Assembly (NCBI RefSeq): GCF_947495205.1
Contig: NZ_CANLXV010000014.1
Location: forward strand, 30,238-94,237
Source of the DNA: an uncultured Polaribacter sp.
Lineage (GTDB): Bacteria; Bacteroidota; Bacteroidia; Flavobacteriales; Flavobacteriaceae
Length of the DNA stretch: 64,000 bases
Reading direction: 5' to 3'
The notes below the pieces were generated by a model. That model saw nothing but the letters and a program-made list of their open reading frames with translations. It did no database searches and had not been told where the DNA came from. The translations under genes and the position numbers were made by a program. Every line of letters begins with the position of its first letter. The stretch's first letter is position 1. Positions 54,556-63,930 of the stretch are shown here, piece by piece.

Positions 54556-55053
54556 TTATTGTGTTTTTTCGATGCTTAAACCAACATCTTGTATTCCTTG
54601 TAATGCTTGTATGGGTTCTATTACTCCGTTTTTACGCATTGCTTGTCTTATTTTAAAATGATAAAATCCAGCATTTGGAAAAACTTTACGTTCTTTATAA
54701 AATAACTTATTTTCTTTAATTTCAGAAAATCCTTCGCCTAAAAAACGACCATTTACATCTGCCATTTTATATTGTAAAGTATCTATTATTAGCTTATTGT
54801 CTGGGAATTTAAGTGTTGTAATTACATATAAATTACTAAACTCATAAGCACTGTTATTTCTAATATTGATAAACAAGTTTTTAGGTGAAATGGTGTCCTT
54901 TATTTCAAATTGAAAACTTATGGTATCATTTTTTGCCCAAGAATTATTTGCGATGCTTTTATATTGATTAAATTCTGATACGTTATTACAAGCCAAAATT
55001 AAACCAAGGAATAGGATTAGATGAACACATCTATTTTTCAAAATCGTTTCCAT
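54556..55053 (-). CDS. gldH: Gliding motility lipoprotein GldH
   Basis: 165 residues with lipobox LILAC (Cys22). The mature domain has FNQYKSIANNSWAKNDTISF and FPNAGFYHFKIRQAMRKNGV, as in GldH. Needed for gliding in F. johnsoniae. It overlaps the RicT-like gene by 23 bp, the usual arrangement in flavobacteria. Confidence 0.92.
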   Translation of the reverse strand: METILKNRCVHLILFLGLILACNNVSEFNQYKSIANNSWAKNDTISFQFEIKDTISPKNLFINIRNNSAYEFSNLYVITTLKFPDNKLIIDTLQYKMADVNGRFLGEGFSEIKENKLFYKERKVFPNAGFYHFKIRQAMRKNGVIEPIQALQGIQDVGLSIEKTQ

Positions 55054-56449
55054 TTTTAGGAGTATTGTTTTTACGATTTCTATTTGGGTTTCGCCTTGGT
55101 TTGTTTGTCTTTTTTACTTCGCCTTTAGGCTGCTGATTATTATTTGTATTCGGTTTTCTTTTTGGTCTTGGTTTAGGCTTGTTTTGTTGCACAGCATTAT
55201 TTTGCGATTTTGCCTGTGGTTTTCTGTTTGTGTTTTTTCTAGCAGGTTTATTGCCATTAGGTTTATTGGGGCTTGCTGGTTTATTGGCATTTGCATGAAC
55301 TACCTTCTTTTTATTGCGGTTGTTTCTTCTGCGTTTGTTTTTCTTTGGCGCATCAAAACGCGTTAAACTATCTTGCCCAACTGCATCTTCAAAATCTACT
55401 TTTACAGCAACTTCTACATCAGATTCATATTCTTCTAAAGTTGCAGATTTTTCTCCTTTTTTATTCAGTTTTATAATTTCTAAAACTTGTTCTAAGGTGA
55501 GTCTAAACCATTTAAAACGCTCTTCTTTATAGGTATACCAAAGGTGTTCTTTAAAAATATCCATTTTTACAAAAATGGCATCTCCTTTTTCTGTTTTTAA
55601 AATTACATCTTGTTTTGGAAAACTTTTTAAAGCATCTAAATAGGTATCTAATTCAAAATTTAAACAACATTTTAATTTACCACATTGCCCCGCTAATTTT
55701 AGCGGATTTAAAGACAGTTGCTGGTAACGTGCTGCAGAGGTGCTTACTTTTCTAAAGTCTGTTAACCAAGTAGAGCAACACAACTCTCTACCACAAGAAC
55801 CTACACCACCTAAACGTGCTGCTTCTTGTCTTGCGCCTACTTGTTTCATTTCTACTCTTATAGAAAAGGCACTTGCCAAATCTCTAATTAATTGTCTAAA
55901 ATCTACACGAGATTCTGCGGTGTAATAAAAAGTAGCTTTGTTGCCATCTCCTTGATATTCTACATCAGACAATTTCATTTGCAAACCCAAACCGCCTAAG
56001 ATTTCTCTTCCTCTGCGTTGTGTTTCTTCTTCTTTAGCTCTAGATTGTTGCCAAACATCAATATCTCTTTGGCTTGCTTTTCTGTAAATTTTCTTTACAT
56101 CTTCATGATCTTCAGTAATTTTGCGCTTTTTCATTTGCACTTTTACCAATTCTCCTGCCAAAGAAACGGTTCCAATATCATGCCCAGGATTTCCTTCTAC
56201 AGCCACAATATCTCCCATAGTTATGGGTAAATTATCTACATTTTTATAAAAATGTTTTCTTCCGTTTTTAAAACGGACTTCAAAAATATTAAAACGTTCT
56301 TGTCCACTTGGCAAGGTCATATTAGACAACCAATCGAAAACAGCTAATTTTTGACTGCCACTTCCGCAAGTTCCTGTGCCACAATTACCATTACTTTTAC
56401 ATCCTTTTGGTACTCCATTTTCTGTTGTACCACAACTTCCACATGCCAT
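55031..56449 (-). CDS. PSP1/RicT-like protein with basic low-complexity tail
   Basis: 472 residues. A Cys/Gly-rich N-terminus (MACGSCGTT, CKSNGNCGTGTCGSG) precedes a PSP1 C-terminal domain (~50-300) with VGSCGRELCCSTWL and AGQCGKLKCCLNFELD, cysteine clusters that bind Fe-S in Bacillus RicT (YaaT). Residues ~365-472 are Asn/Lys/Arg/Pro-rich and disordered, perhaps RNA-binding. In Bacillus the complex promotes mRNA processing; the role here is inferred. It is cotranscribed with gldH. Confidence 0.88.
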   Translation of the reverse strand: MACGSCGTTENGVPKGCKSNGNCGTGTCGSGSQKLAVFDWLSNMTLPSGQERFNIFEVRFKNGRKHFYKNVDNLPITMGDIVAVEGNPGHDIGTVSLAGELVKVQMKKRKITEDHEDVKKIYRKASQRDIDVWQQSRAKEEETQRRGREILGGLGLQMKLSDVEYQGDGNKATFYYTAESRVDFRQLIRDLASAFSIRVEMKQVGARQEAARLGGVGSCGRELCCSTWLTDFRKVSTSAARYQQLSLNPLKLAGQCGKLKCCLNFELDTYLDALKSFPKQDVILKTEKGDAIFVKMDIFKEHLWYTYKEERFKWFRLTLEQVLEIIKLNKKGEKSATLEEYESDVEVAVKVDFEDAVGQDSLTRFDAPKKNKRRRNNRNKKKVVHANANKPASPNKPNGNKPARKNTNRKPQAKSQNNAVQQNKPKPRPKRKPNTNNNQQPKGEVKKTNKPRRNPNRNRKNNTPKNGNDFEK

Positions 56450-57058
56450 ATATATCCTTAGTTTTTAGTGGTTGATTTTTAATAGTTAGTGCTTTACTGT
56501 ACAAAGCCTTACCTAACTTTTAAATAACGAACCCTACAAACCTTTATTTTAAATTGATACTCAATTGTTTGCAACAAAAATATGCTTTATTGCTTAATCA
56601 GTAAATATATAAAAATGGATTGAGAATAGAAAGGTAAAAATACCAACTGTTAATAATTTATAGAGTTAACAAAAATTGTATAACGAATTTATAATATTAA
56701 CATAAATTAAGAAAACATGACTTTTAGTTGCGAGTTCAGTTTTTTTTTTAGATTTACGTGTTTGTAAAATAGAGCAGATCACTTTATTTTAGAAACTTGC
56801 TAGCAAAAGAAAAAGAATGTTTATAAAAATTGCGCACATTCTTTTTTTAAAATTTATTTGACCTTAACAAGAAGATATTCTTGTTTGTATTTTAAGAACG
56901 TATTTTTAACGTTTTGTAACTTATTTTAATAATTTTAAAAATATAATCGTCTAAAACCTAATAGTAGGCTTTATATCAAAAACGATTCTTGATGAAGTTA
57001 ATGACGATTTTAATAATAACGAATTAACTAAATACTATAACCCTTAATAAACAAAATA
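56450..57058. other. 609-bp intergenic region, no gene seen
   Basis: I find no convincing ORF on either strand. It holds a possible -7 box TATTTTTG for the RicT gene (56575-56582, minus), a terminator-like hairpin at 56811-56848, a perfect 8-bp hairpin AACAAGAA/TTCTTGTT (56866-56885) and AT-rich DNA before the lipoprotein gene. Confidence 0.6.
56811..56848 (+). terminator. Terminator-like hairpin
   Basis: AAAGAATGT pairs with ACATTCTTT around a 15-nt loop, then T's. No gene precedes it on the plus strand within the intergenic region, so what it ends is unclear. Confidence 0.45.
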
Positions 57059-57577
57059 ATGAAAATAAATAAAATAAAACATTTAACAGTTTTAACCTTA
57101 TTACTTATGAACCTAATTTTATTTTCTTGTTCTGAACAAGAGAATAACGATACCTTACAAAAAAAAGAACCAGAATTATTTAAGGATTTCAATTTAATAG
57201 ATGGCAGTAATTTTCACTTGGCTAAAGAGGATGGAGATCCAAAAATTAAAGTTAAAGCTAAAGTTACACTTACAATTGGTAGAAGATCTAAAGGTTGTAG
57301 GAAAATAGGTATTTGCAAGGTAAAAGAAGTTGCTATAACAGTGGAAGCATCGAAAAGTTCAAACGACCTAACTTTTAGTACTCAAGAAATAAATGGACAA
57401 AATTATGTAATTTTGGCATTAGCATCTGAACTTAATTCCGAAGATTTTGATACCAACTTTTATGTTGACGAAGATATTACAGATGAGGAGTCAGGAATAG
57501 TAGTGCCTAAAGGTATTTATAATCTTGATTACACTGTAGGTAATTATGGTGGCTATAAAGTGTTATTAAATAACTAA
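57059..57577 (+). CDS. Lipoprotein of unknown family
   Basis: 172 residues with a clear lipoprotein signal (LFSC, Cys24). The mature part is hydrophilic and strand-rich; the only other cysteines are C80 and C86 in KGCRKIGICKV, a possible disulfide or redox pair. No family recognised. It stands 52 bp before a periplasmic thioredoxin-like gene, with an attenuator-like hairpin between, which suggests a functional pair. Confidence 0.75.
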   Translation: MKINKIKHLTVLTLLLMNLILFSCSEQENNDTLQKKEPELFKDFNLIDGSNFHLAKEDGDPKIKVKAKVTLTIGRRSKGCRKIGICKVKEVAITVEASKSSNDLTFSTQEINGQNYVILALASELNSEDFDTNFYVDEDITDEESGIVVPKGIYNLDYTVGNYGGYKVLLNN

Positions 57578-57590
57578 TCATTTTTTTTAA

Positions 57591-57617
57591 AAAACTCTCT
57601 ATTTAATAGAGAGTTTT
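57591..57617 (+). terminator. Hairpin between the lipoprotein and thioredoxin-like genes
   Basis: AAAACTCTCTA pairs with TAGAGAGTTTT around TTTAA. It ends in only four T's, so termination may be partial. Confidence 0.55.
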
Positions 57618-57629
57618 AAAGCTATATTT

Positions 57630-58187
57630 ATGAAAAAAATATTCTTTACCTTAATTTTACTAATCAGTAGTTTTGTTCACAGTCAAAGTTGTGATATAAC
57701 AAAAGACAATTATGGTTTTTTAAAAGTTGATTTTACAGATATTAAATGTCTTGCAAAAAATGATAAAGAATTTACACTAATTTATACTTTTGGATTATGG
57801 TGTGAGCCCTGTATAGTGCATTTAAAAGACGTTTTAGCTTTAGCTAAAAATTATAATCTTAAATTATTAGTACTTGTTATTGATAGAAACGAAAACAATT
57901 ACGCTTACAGTAAAAAATATTTAGAAAGTAAAAAAAAGGGAATTACTGTGATGTCTCTAAAAAATATTTACGGAAAAAAACAAAGAAAACGATACAAAAA
58001 TTTTCTAACTGAAATTACACCTAAAAAATTTAAGAATATAAATGGTATGTCAAAGTACATTTTACTAGACAAAAGTGGTAAAGTTTTAATGGTAACGAAT
58101 TATAAAGATAGATTGAAAGGTGAAGATTGGAGAGATGATAAACCTATGTTAAAGCGAAAAATTATACCTCTTTTAACTAGAGAATAA
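57630..58187 (+). CDS. Exported thioredoxin-like protein
   Basis: 185 residues with a signal peptide (~1-19, VHSQ). The domain has LIYTFGLWCEPCIVHLKDV, i.e. a CXXC active site C58-E-P-C61, typical of TlpA/ResA-like periplasmic thiol oxidoreductases, and KYILLDKSGKVLMV near the end (without the usual cis-Pro motif being certain). It may maintain the CX5C pair of the lipoprotein encoded before it; that is inference. Confidence 0.82.
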   Translation: MKKIFFTLILLISSFVHSQSCDITKDNYGFLKVDFTDIKCLAKNDKEFTLIYTFGLWCEPCIVHLKDVLALAKNYNLKLLVLVIDRNENNYAYSKKYLESKKKGITVMSLKNIYGKKQRKRYKNFLTEITPKKFKNINGMSKYILLDKSGKVLMVTNYKDRLKGEDWRDDKPMLKRKIIPLLTRE

Positions 58188-58198
58188 TGTTTATAAAC

Positions 58199-58291
58199 TC
58201 AAAAAACAAAAAGTTTTCCGACAATTTTCTTATCCGCTCTTTGCCAATACAAATAATTGTTGCAATAGGTTGTAGACCAAATTAGTTGTAT
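58199..58291 (-). pseudogene. Remnant of a YoeB-type toxin gene
   Basis: On the minus strand, in the frame that follows the antitoxin stop, codons read I-Q-LIWSTTYCNNYLYWQRAD-KKIVGKL then stop. This matches the YoeB N-terminus (KLIWS...DYLYWQ-x-TDK-x-IVKKI). The start is ATA instead of ATG and only ~30 of ~85 codons remain, so no toxin can be made. Confidence 0.75.
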
Positions 58292-58465
58292 TTAGATTGT
58301 TATTTCTTCTGCTATACCTTTAGCAGCTTCTAACTCTTTTACAGATTTTAATATCAAATTTTTACGGCCTTTTCTTGTTGTAATAACATCACTTACATCA
58401 TTAATAACTTTGTCTAACCAATGTTTTACATTCGATCTAAAATCTTTGTAATTTACCGTTTCAAT
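58292..58465 (-). pseudogene. Remnant of a YefM/Phd-type antitoxin gene
   Basis: A 57-codon frame reads ETVNYKDFRSNVKHWLDKV, then DVITTRKG joined to RKNLILKSVKELEAAKG. This is the N-terminal DNA-binding part of YefM fused to its C-terminal toxin-binding part, with the middle ~30 residues missing. The expected ATG is ATT and an in-frame stop lies three codons upstream. It abuts the toxin remnant directly, in the usual antitoxin-toxin order. Confidence 0.78.
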
Positions 58466-58501
58466 CTTATAAAATTACAGAAAAAGAACTTATTTAATTA
58501 G

Positions 58502-59533
58502 TTATTTCTTAAACCTCAAAACCTCACTTCTACCTTTTTTAAAGATTTTATTGCTTGCGCGTTTGCCTTTTCTCAATTCTTTTTGCTCTTCAAAAGAAAG
58601 TTGAATTACTTCTTGGCAATCTGTAGAACAGGTGTTTTCCATTTTTTCTGAACACGCATCACATTGTATAAAAAGCAAATGGCAACCTTCGTTTGCGCAA
58701 TTTGTATGCGTATTGCAAGGTTTTCCACATTGGTGGCAGTTAGAAATTACATGGTCAGTAATTTTTTCTGCGCGTCTGTGGTCAAAAACAAAGTTTTTAC
58801 CAATAAATTTATTTTCAATGCCTTTGTCTTTTACTTGGCGTGTGTATTCTATAATACCACCTTCTAACTGAAAAACATTTTTAAAACCTTTGTGTTTGTA
58901 ATATGCAGAAGCTTTTTCGCAACGAATGCCTCCAGTACAGTACATTAACAAATTTTTGTCTTCTTTATTGTCTTTTAAATCTGCTTCTATAATATCTAAA
59001 GAATCTCTAAAAGTATCTACATCTGGTGTAATTGCACCATCAAAATGCCCAATTTCACTTTCGTAATGATTTCGCATATCTACACAAACCGTGTTTGGAT
59101 TTGCCAACATTTCGTTGAATTCTTTCGCATTTAAATGCACACCTTTGTTGGTAACATCAAAAGTAGCATCATTTAAACCGTCTGCAACAATTTTGTTTCT
59201 AACCTTAACCTTCAACTTTAAAAACGACTTATTGTCTTGTTCTACAGCAACATTTAAACGAATGTCTTTTAAAAAAGAAATGTTGTCTAACTGTTCTTTT
59301 AAAGCTTGCATATTTTCTGCCGGCACAGACAATTGCGCGTTTATGCCTTCAAAAGAAACATAAATTCGTCCTAAAACGTCTAAAGCGTTCCATTCTAAAA
59401 ATAATTTATCTCTAAATAATTGTGGGTTTTCTATCTTGTAATATTGATAAAAAGAAATGGTTAGGCGGTCTTTACCAGCCTCATCTATTAAAGCAGCGCG
59501 TTCTTTTGCGCTTAATTTATTGTACAGTTGCAT
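58502..59533 (-). CDS. trhO: tRNA uridine(34) hydroxylase TrhO
   Basis: 343 residues, similar to E. coli YceA. An N-terminal ferredoxin-like domain (LSVPAENMQALKEQL) is followed by a rhodanese domain with the catalytic loop MYCTGGIRCEKASAYY and a C-terminal Cys-rich region (CHQCGKPCNTHTNC; CDACSEKMENTCSTDC). It makes 5-hydroxyuridine at tRNA position 34 using oxygen. A -7 box TACCTTTG is at 59588-59595 (minus strand). Confidence 0.94.
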   Translation of the reverse strand: MQLYNKLSAKERAALIDEAGKDRLTISFYQYYKIENPQLFRDKLFLEWNALDVLGRIYVSFEGINAQLSVPAENMQALKEQLDNISFLKDIRLNVAVEQDNKSFLKLKVKVRNKIVADGLNDATFDVTNKGVHLNAKEFNEMLANPNTVCVDMRNHYESEIGHFDGAITPDVDTFRDSLDIIEADLKDNKEDKNLLMYCTGGIRCEKASAYYKHKGFKNVFQLEGGIIEYTRQVKDKGIENKFIGKNFVFDHRRAEKITDHVISNCHQCGKPCNTHTNCANEGCHLLFIQCDACSEKMENTCSTDCQEVIQLSFEEQKELRKGKRASNKIFKKGRSEVLRFKK

Positions 59534-59794
59534 GCTATACTAATTTTTTAAGCTGAACTAAAATTCAGATATTATTTATAATGTTGGCAAAGGTAATTAT
59601 TTAAATGAATTTTTAAAGTTTTCCTAAAATCTTATCAGAATAAAGTTGCTACATAATTCATAATCAAATTTAAAACAACCAACTTTTTCTTAAATAATTG
59701 AAAACCTAACATTTATCATGTTTTAAAGTTTTTTTGTGCTGTAAATTTATACCATCAAAAGTAAAAAACATAAAAATTATAAAATATCTAAGCC

Positions 59795-62050
59795 ATGTTA
59801 GTAGAAGAATTAATTTTAGAAAGACCAGAAAAAAGAGAGTTTACAAAAGGATTATGGAACACCTCTATTAATGTTAGAGATTTTATAATTAAAAATATTG
59901 TTTCTTATTATGGAGATGATTCATTTTTAGTTGGTCCAAGTGTAAAAACAGCAAAACTTTGGGAAGTTTGTAAAAAAGAAACTGCCATAGAAAGAAAAAA
60001 AGGAGGTGTACATTCTGTAGATACAGAAACCATTTCTGGTATTTCAAATTTTAAAGCTGGCTATATAGACAAAGAGAATGAAACCATTGTTGGTTTGCAA
60101 ACAGATTCGCTTTTAAAAAGAGCTATGAAACCTTTTGGAGGTTACAAAGTTGTACAAAAAGCCCTTCAGGAACAAGGCTTAAAACCTAGTGAAGATATTA
60201 ATACTTTATTCACAAAATACGTAAAAACACATAATGATGGTGTATTTTCTGCTTACAATGCAGAAATTAAGAAATTCCGTTCTTTAGGATTTTTAACTGG
60301 TTTACCAGATAATTATGCTCGAGGAAGAATTATTGGAGATTACAGACGTGTAGCTTTATACGGAATTGATAAACTAATTGAAGTTAAAAAAGCTGATTTA
60401 GCAAACATAACTGGCCCAATGACAGATGCTGTAATTCGTCTTAGAGAAGAAGTTGCAGAACAAATTAAGGCTTTAAAAGATATGATTGTAATGGGAAATC
60501 ATTATAATCTAGAATTAAACAGACCCGTAGAAACTGCGCAAGAAGCAGTACAATGGACTTATATGGCTTATTTAGCTGCTGTAAAAGAACAAGATGGTGC
60601 TGCCATGTCTTTAGGTAATGTGTCTACTTTTTTAGATATTTTTATTGAAAGAGATTTACAAAGTGGTGCAATTACAGAAGTTGAAGCACAAGAATATATA
60701 GACCAATTTGTAATGAAATTAAGAATGGTACGTCATTTAAGAATGGCTGCTTATGATGAAATTTTTGCTGGAGACCCAACTTGGGTAACAGAAGCAATTG
60801 GTGGTATGCTTAATGATGGTAGATCTAAAGTTACCAAAACAGCTTTCCGTTTTTTACATACATTATATAATTTAGGGCCATCTCCAGAACCAAATATTAC
60901 AGTTTTATGGTCTCCATTATTACCAGCTAACTTTAAAAAATTCTGTGTTAAAGTAGCTATAGATACTTCATCTATTCAGTTTGAAAATGATGATTTAATG
61001 AGAAATTTAAGAGGTTCTGATGATTATGGAATTGCATGTTGTGTTTCTTATCAAGAGCTAGGAAAACAAATTCAGTTTTTTGGTGCAAGAACCAATTTAG
61101 CCAAAACACTATTATTAGCTATAAATGGTGGGAAATGTGAAATTACTGGAACACAAATGGTTGCAGGTATTGCACCTTGTAATTGTGAAATTTTAGATTT
61201 TGATAAAGTAATGGCAAACTTTAAAATTGCCATGAAAGAAGTGGCAAGAGTTTATAATGATGCCATGAATATTATTCATTTTATGCATGATAAATATTAT
61301 TATGAAAAAGCTCAAATGGCTTTAATCGACACCAATCCAGATATTAATATTGCTTATGGTATTGCAGGTTTATCTATTGTTGCAGATTCTTTATCTGCAA
61401 TAAAATATGCAAAAGTAAAACCAATTAGAAATGAAAAAGGTTTAACTGTAGATTTTAAAATTGAAGGAGAATTTCCAAAATTTGGTAATGATGATGACAG
61501 GGTAGATATTTTTGCACATAATGGTGTAAAAGATTTTAATAATGAACTTAAAAAATTAAAAGTTTATAAAGATGCAGCACCAACCATGTCTGTTTTAACA
61601 ATTACATCTAACGTTGTCTATGGTAAAAAAACAGGTGCAACTCCAGATGGCAGACCCTTAGGTGTAGCTTTTGCTCCTGGTGCAAACCCAATGCATGGTA
61701 GAGATACCAATGGTGCAATTGCTTCTTTAAATTCTGTTGCTAAAATAGATTATAAAGATTCTCAAGATGGTATTTCTAACACTTTTTCTATTGTACCAAA
61801 ATCTTTAGGCGCTACAGAAGAAGAAAGAATAGACAATTTAGCAGCAACTTTAACTGGTTATTTTGAGCATGGTGCACAACATTTAAATGTGAATGTTTTA
61901 GACAAAGAAACTTTGTTAGATGCAATGGCACATCCAGAAAAACACCCACAATTAACTATAAGAGTTTCTGGTTATGCAGTTAATTTTATAAGATTAACTA
62001 AAGAGCAGCAAATGGAAGTTATTTCTCGTTCTTTCCACAAATCTATGTAA
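59795..62050 (+). CDS. pflB: Formate acetyltransferase (pyruvate formate-lyase)
   Basis: 751 residues, normal length. It converts pyruvate and CoA to acetyl-CoA and formate under anoxia. The catalytic cysteine pair is C415-C416 in [10 protein letters not shown], and the glycyl radical residue is G726 in RVSGYAV near the C-terminus. It is followed by its activase gene and a formate-type carrier, forming a mixed-acid fermentation unit. A weak AACAT-N5-ATGTT palindrome (59709-59723) is upstream; no clear promoter was found. Confidence 0.97.
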   Translation: MLVEELILERPEKREFTKGLWNTSINVRDFIIKNIVSYYGDDSFLVGPSVKTAKLWEVCKKETAIERKKGGVHSVDTETISGISNFKAGYIDKENETIVGLQTDSLLKRAMKPFGGYKVVQKALQEQGLKPSEDINTLFTKYVKTHNDGVFSAYNAEIKKFRSLGFLTGLPDNYARGRIIGDYRRVALYGIDKLIEVKKADLANITGPMTDAVIRLREEVAEQIKALKDMIVMGNHYNLELNRPVETAQEAVQWTYMAYLAAVKEQDGAAMSLGNVSTFLDIFIERDLQSGAITEVEAQEYIDQFVMKLRMVRHLRMAAYDEIFAGDPTWVTEAIGGMLNDGRSKVTKTAFRFLHTLYNLGPSPEPNITVLWSPLLPANFKKFCVKVAIDTSSIQFENDDLMRNLRGSDDYGIACCVSYQELGKQIQFFGARTNLAKTLLLAINGGKCEITGTQMVAGIAPCNCEILDFDKVMANFKIAMKEVARVYNDAMNIIHFMHDKYYYEKAQMALIDTNPDINIAYGIAGLSIVADSLSAIKYAKVKPIRNEKGLTVDFKIEGEFPKFGNDDDRVDIFAHNGVKDFNNELKKLKVYKDAAPTMSVLTITSNVVYGKKTGATPDGRPLGVAFAPGANPMHGRDTNGAIASLNSVAKIDYKDSQDGISNTFSIVPKSLGATEEERIDNLAATLTGYFEHGAQHLNVNVLDKETLLDAMAHPEKHPQLTIRVSGYAVNFIRLTKEQQMEVISRSFHKSM

Positions 62051-62076
62051 ACCAATTCATCTTATTTTTAAATTTT

Positions 62077-62163
62077 AAGGGATTCAAAAAAATAGCATAA
62101 ACTCCTTAAAGAGGTTGCTTTTCAAAAGAAAAGTAGGTTGAGTTTTTTTTGAATCCCTTTTTT
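62077..62163 (+). terminator. Large branched terminator-like structure between pflB and pflA
   Basis: AAGGGATTCAAAAAAA (62077-62092) pairs with TTTTTTTGAATCCCTT (62144-62159), a 16-bp outer stem followed by T6. The 51-nt interior forms a second perfect hairpin CTTTTC/GAAAAG (62118-62133) and a weaker AACTC/GAGGTT one. It may partly stop transcription before pflA. Confidence 0.7.
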
Positions 62164-62224
62164 ACAATTTTTAACGGATTCCTAAAATTCTCAAAAAATC
62201 AAAACACAAGAAAACATATTAAAC

Positions 62225-62947
62225 GTGCATTCCATAGAATCTTTTGGCACACATGATGGCCCAGGAATTAGAATGGTAATTTTTTTACAAGGCTGTAAAC
62301 TAAAATGTTTATACTGCCACAATCCAGATACTATAGATACACATGGTGGTAAAGAAATACATATTGAAGAGCTAGTACAAAGAGCCATAAAAATGAAATC
62401 TTATTTTGGTGAAAAAGGAGGCGTTACAGTTTCTGGTGGAGAACCCGTTTTACAAGCACAAAATTTAATTCCTTTTTTCAAACGTTTAAAAGAAGAAGGT
62501 ATTCATACCAATTTAGATACGAATGGTCGTGTTTTAAATCATCCAATAATGGAATTGTTAGACAAGTATACAGATTTAGTAATGCTAGACATCAAACACA
62601 TGACAGAAGATGGTTTTCAAAAAATAACTGGTCAAAAAAACAAAGAAACTACCTTCAATTTTGCAAAACATAGAGAAAACTCTGGTAAAAAAATGTGGTT
62701 GCGTTATGTGTTAATTCCAGAAATTACAAATACTCCAGAATTATTACATCAATTGGGCAATTATTTTAAAGAATACAAAACAATAGCACAAATAGAATTG
62801 CAACCTTATCATAAATTAGGAATTCATAAATGGGAAGCTTTAGGTTGGGAATATGAATTGGAAAATGCAAGAGAAAACACTCAAGAAGAATTGGAAGAAG
62901 CTTCAAAAATTTTAAGTAACTATTTTAAAAAAGTAAAAATTAATTAA
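62225..62947 (+). CDS. pflA: Pyruvate formate-lyase activating enzyme
   Basis: 240 residues from GTG 62225. Radical SAM enzyme that makes the glycyl radical in PflB. CX3CX2C cluster in GCKLKCLYCHN, GGEP in VTVSGGEPVLQ, and THDGPGIRMVIFLQGC at the N-terminus. Homologues start ML-x-V/I-HSIES; here the codon in the Met position is ATA (62216), and no ATG lies between the preceding in-frame stop and the conserved region, so GTG (or ATA) must start translation. Confidence 0.93.
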   Translation: MHSIESFGTHDGPGIRMVIFLQGCKLKCLYCHNPDTIDTHGGKEIHIEELVQRAIKMKSYFGEKGGVTVSGGEPVLQAQNLIPFFKRLKEEGIHTNLDTNGRVLNHPIMELLDKYTDLVMLDIKHMTEDGFQKITGQKNKETTFNFAKHRENSGKKMWLRYVLIPEITNTPELLHQLGNYFKEYKTIAQIELQPYHKLGIHKWEALGWEYELENARENTQEELEEASKILSNYFKKVKIN

Positions 62948-62958
62948 AGAATTATATT

Positions 62959-63930
62959 ATGAAAGCACAAAAACTAAAAAATAGATGGCTTATTGCAGCT
63001 TCTGCTGTGGGTATTCATATTTCAATAGGATCTGTTTACGCATATTCTGTAATGACAAATCCTGTAAAAGACATTTTTGAAGTAGAAGGAAGTGTTATAA
63101 AATGGGCGTTTAAAATTGCTATTTTATTGTTAGGTCTTTCAGCAGCATTTCTAGGAAAATGGGTAGAAAAAGTTGGTCCAAAAATTAGTGGTACTACTGC
63201 TGGCATTTTATATGGAATAGGAATTTTAGGCTCTGGCTTTGCAGTTCAAATAGAAGCTTTATGGTTATTTAATTTATGCTACGGAGTTATAGGAGGTATT
63301 GGCTTGGGTTTAGGCTATATAACACCTGTAAGTACTTTGGTAAAATGGTTTCCAGATAGACGTGGTTTAGCAACAGGAATGGCAATTATGGGTTTTGGTT
63401 TTGCAGCATTAATTTTTGGTCCAGTAATGGCAAAATTATTTGAAACGGTTGGTGTTTCTAATGCCTTTTATATACTAGGAGCTATTTATATGGTACTAAT
63501 TTTATCTTCTGCTAGATATATAGAAAGACCTCCTGTTGGTTATGTTCCAGAAGGCTTCAAAGAAGGAAAAGGAAAAACAATTAAAGCAGATATTTCTAAC
63601 GTTTCTGCAAACGAATCTTTAAAATCTCCTCGTTTTTATTACATCTGGATTATGATGTTTATTAACATTGCGTGTGGTATTGCAATTATTTCTGCTGCGA
63701 GCCCAATGATGCAAGAAAAATTAGCTTATACACCAATGCAAGCAGCAGCAATTGTTGGTTTTATTGGAGTATTTAATGGTTTAGGAAGAATTACTTGGTC
63801 TACATTGTCCGATTATTTAGGTCGTGCAAATACATTTATTATCTTTTTTGCTTTTCAAATTCTAGCTTTTTACTGCTTACCTAAAATTGGTGTAGAAAGT
63901 GTTTTCCTTATTATATTATTTACAACCTGA
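62959..63930 (+). CDS. OFA-family MFS transporter, C-terminally truncated
   Basis: 323 residues. Major facilitator of the oxalate/formate antiporter type: SVYAYSVMTNPVKD, GIGLGLGYITPVSTLVKWFPDRRG, FGFAALIFGPV, and GLGRITWSTLSDYLGR in the second half. Family members have ~400 residues and 12 helices; this frame stops in the tenth, at LIILFTT-stop. It presumably moves formate made by PflB. The downstream DNA to the window edge does not continue the protein, so the gene is probably interrupted. The intact length is unknown. Confidence 0.85.
   Translation: MKAQKLKNRWLIAASAVGIHISIGSVYAYSVMTNPVKDIFEVEGSVIKWAFKIAILLLGLSAAFLGKWVEKVGPKISGTTAGILYGIGILGSGFAVQIEALWLFNLCYGVIGGIGLGLGYITPVSTLVKWFPDRRGLATGMAIMGFGFAALIFGPVMAKLFETVGVSNAFYILGAIYMVLILSSARYIERPPVGYVPEGFKEGKGKTIKADISNVSANESLKSPRFYYIWIMMFINIACGIAIISAASPMMQEKLAYTPMQAAAIVGFIGVFNGLGRITWSTLSDYLGRANTFIIFFAFQILAFYCLPKIGVESVFLIILFTT

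Noticed and set aside
59709..59723. AACAT-N5-ATGTT palindrome upstream of pflB as an FNR site
   Set aside because: The spacing (15 bp) and arms differ from TTGAT-N4-ATCAA; too weak to call although anaerobic control is expected.
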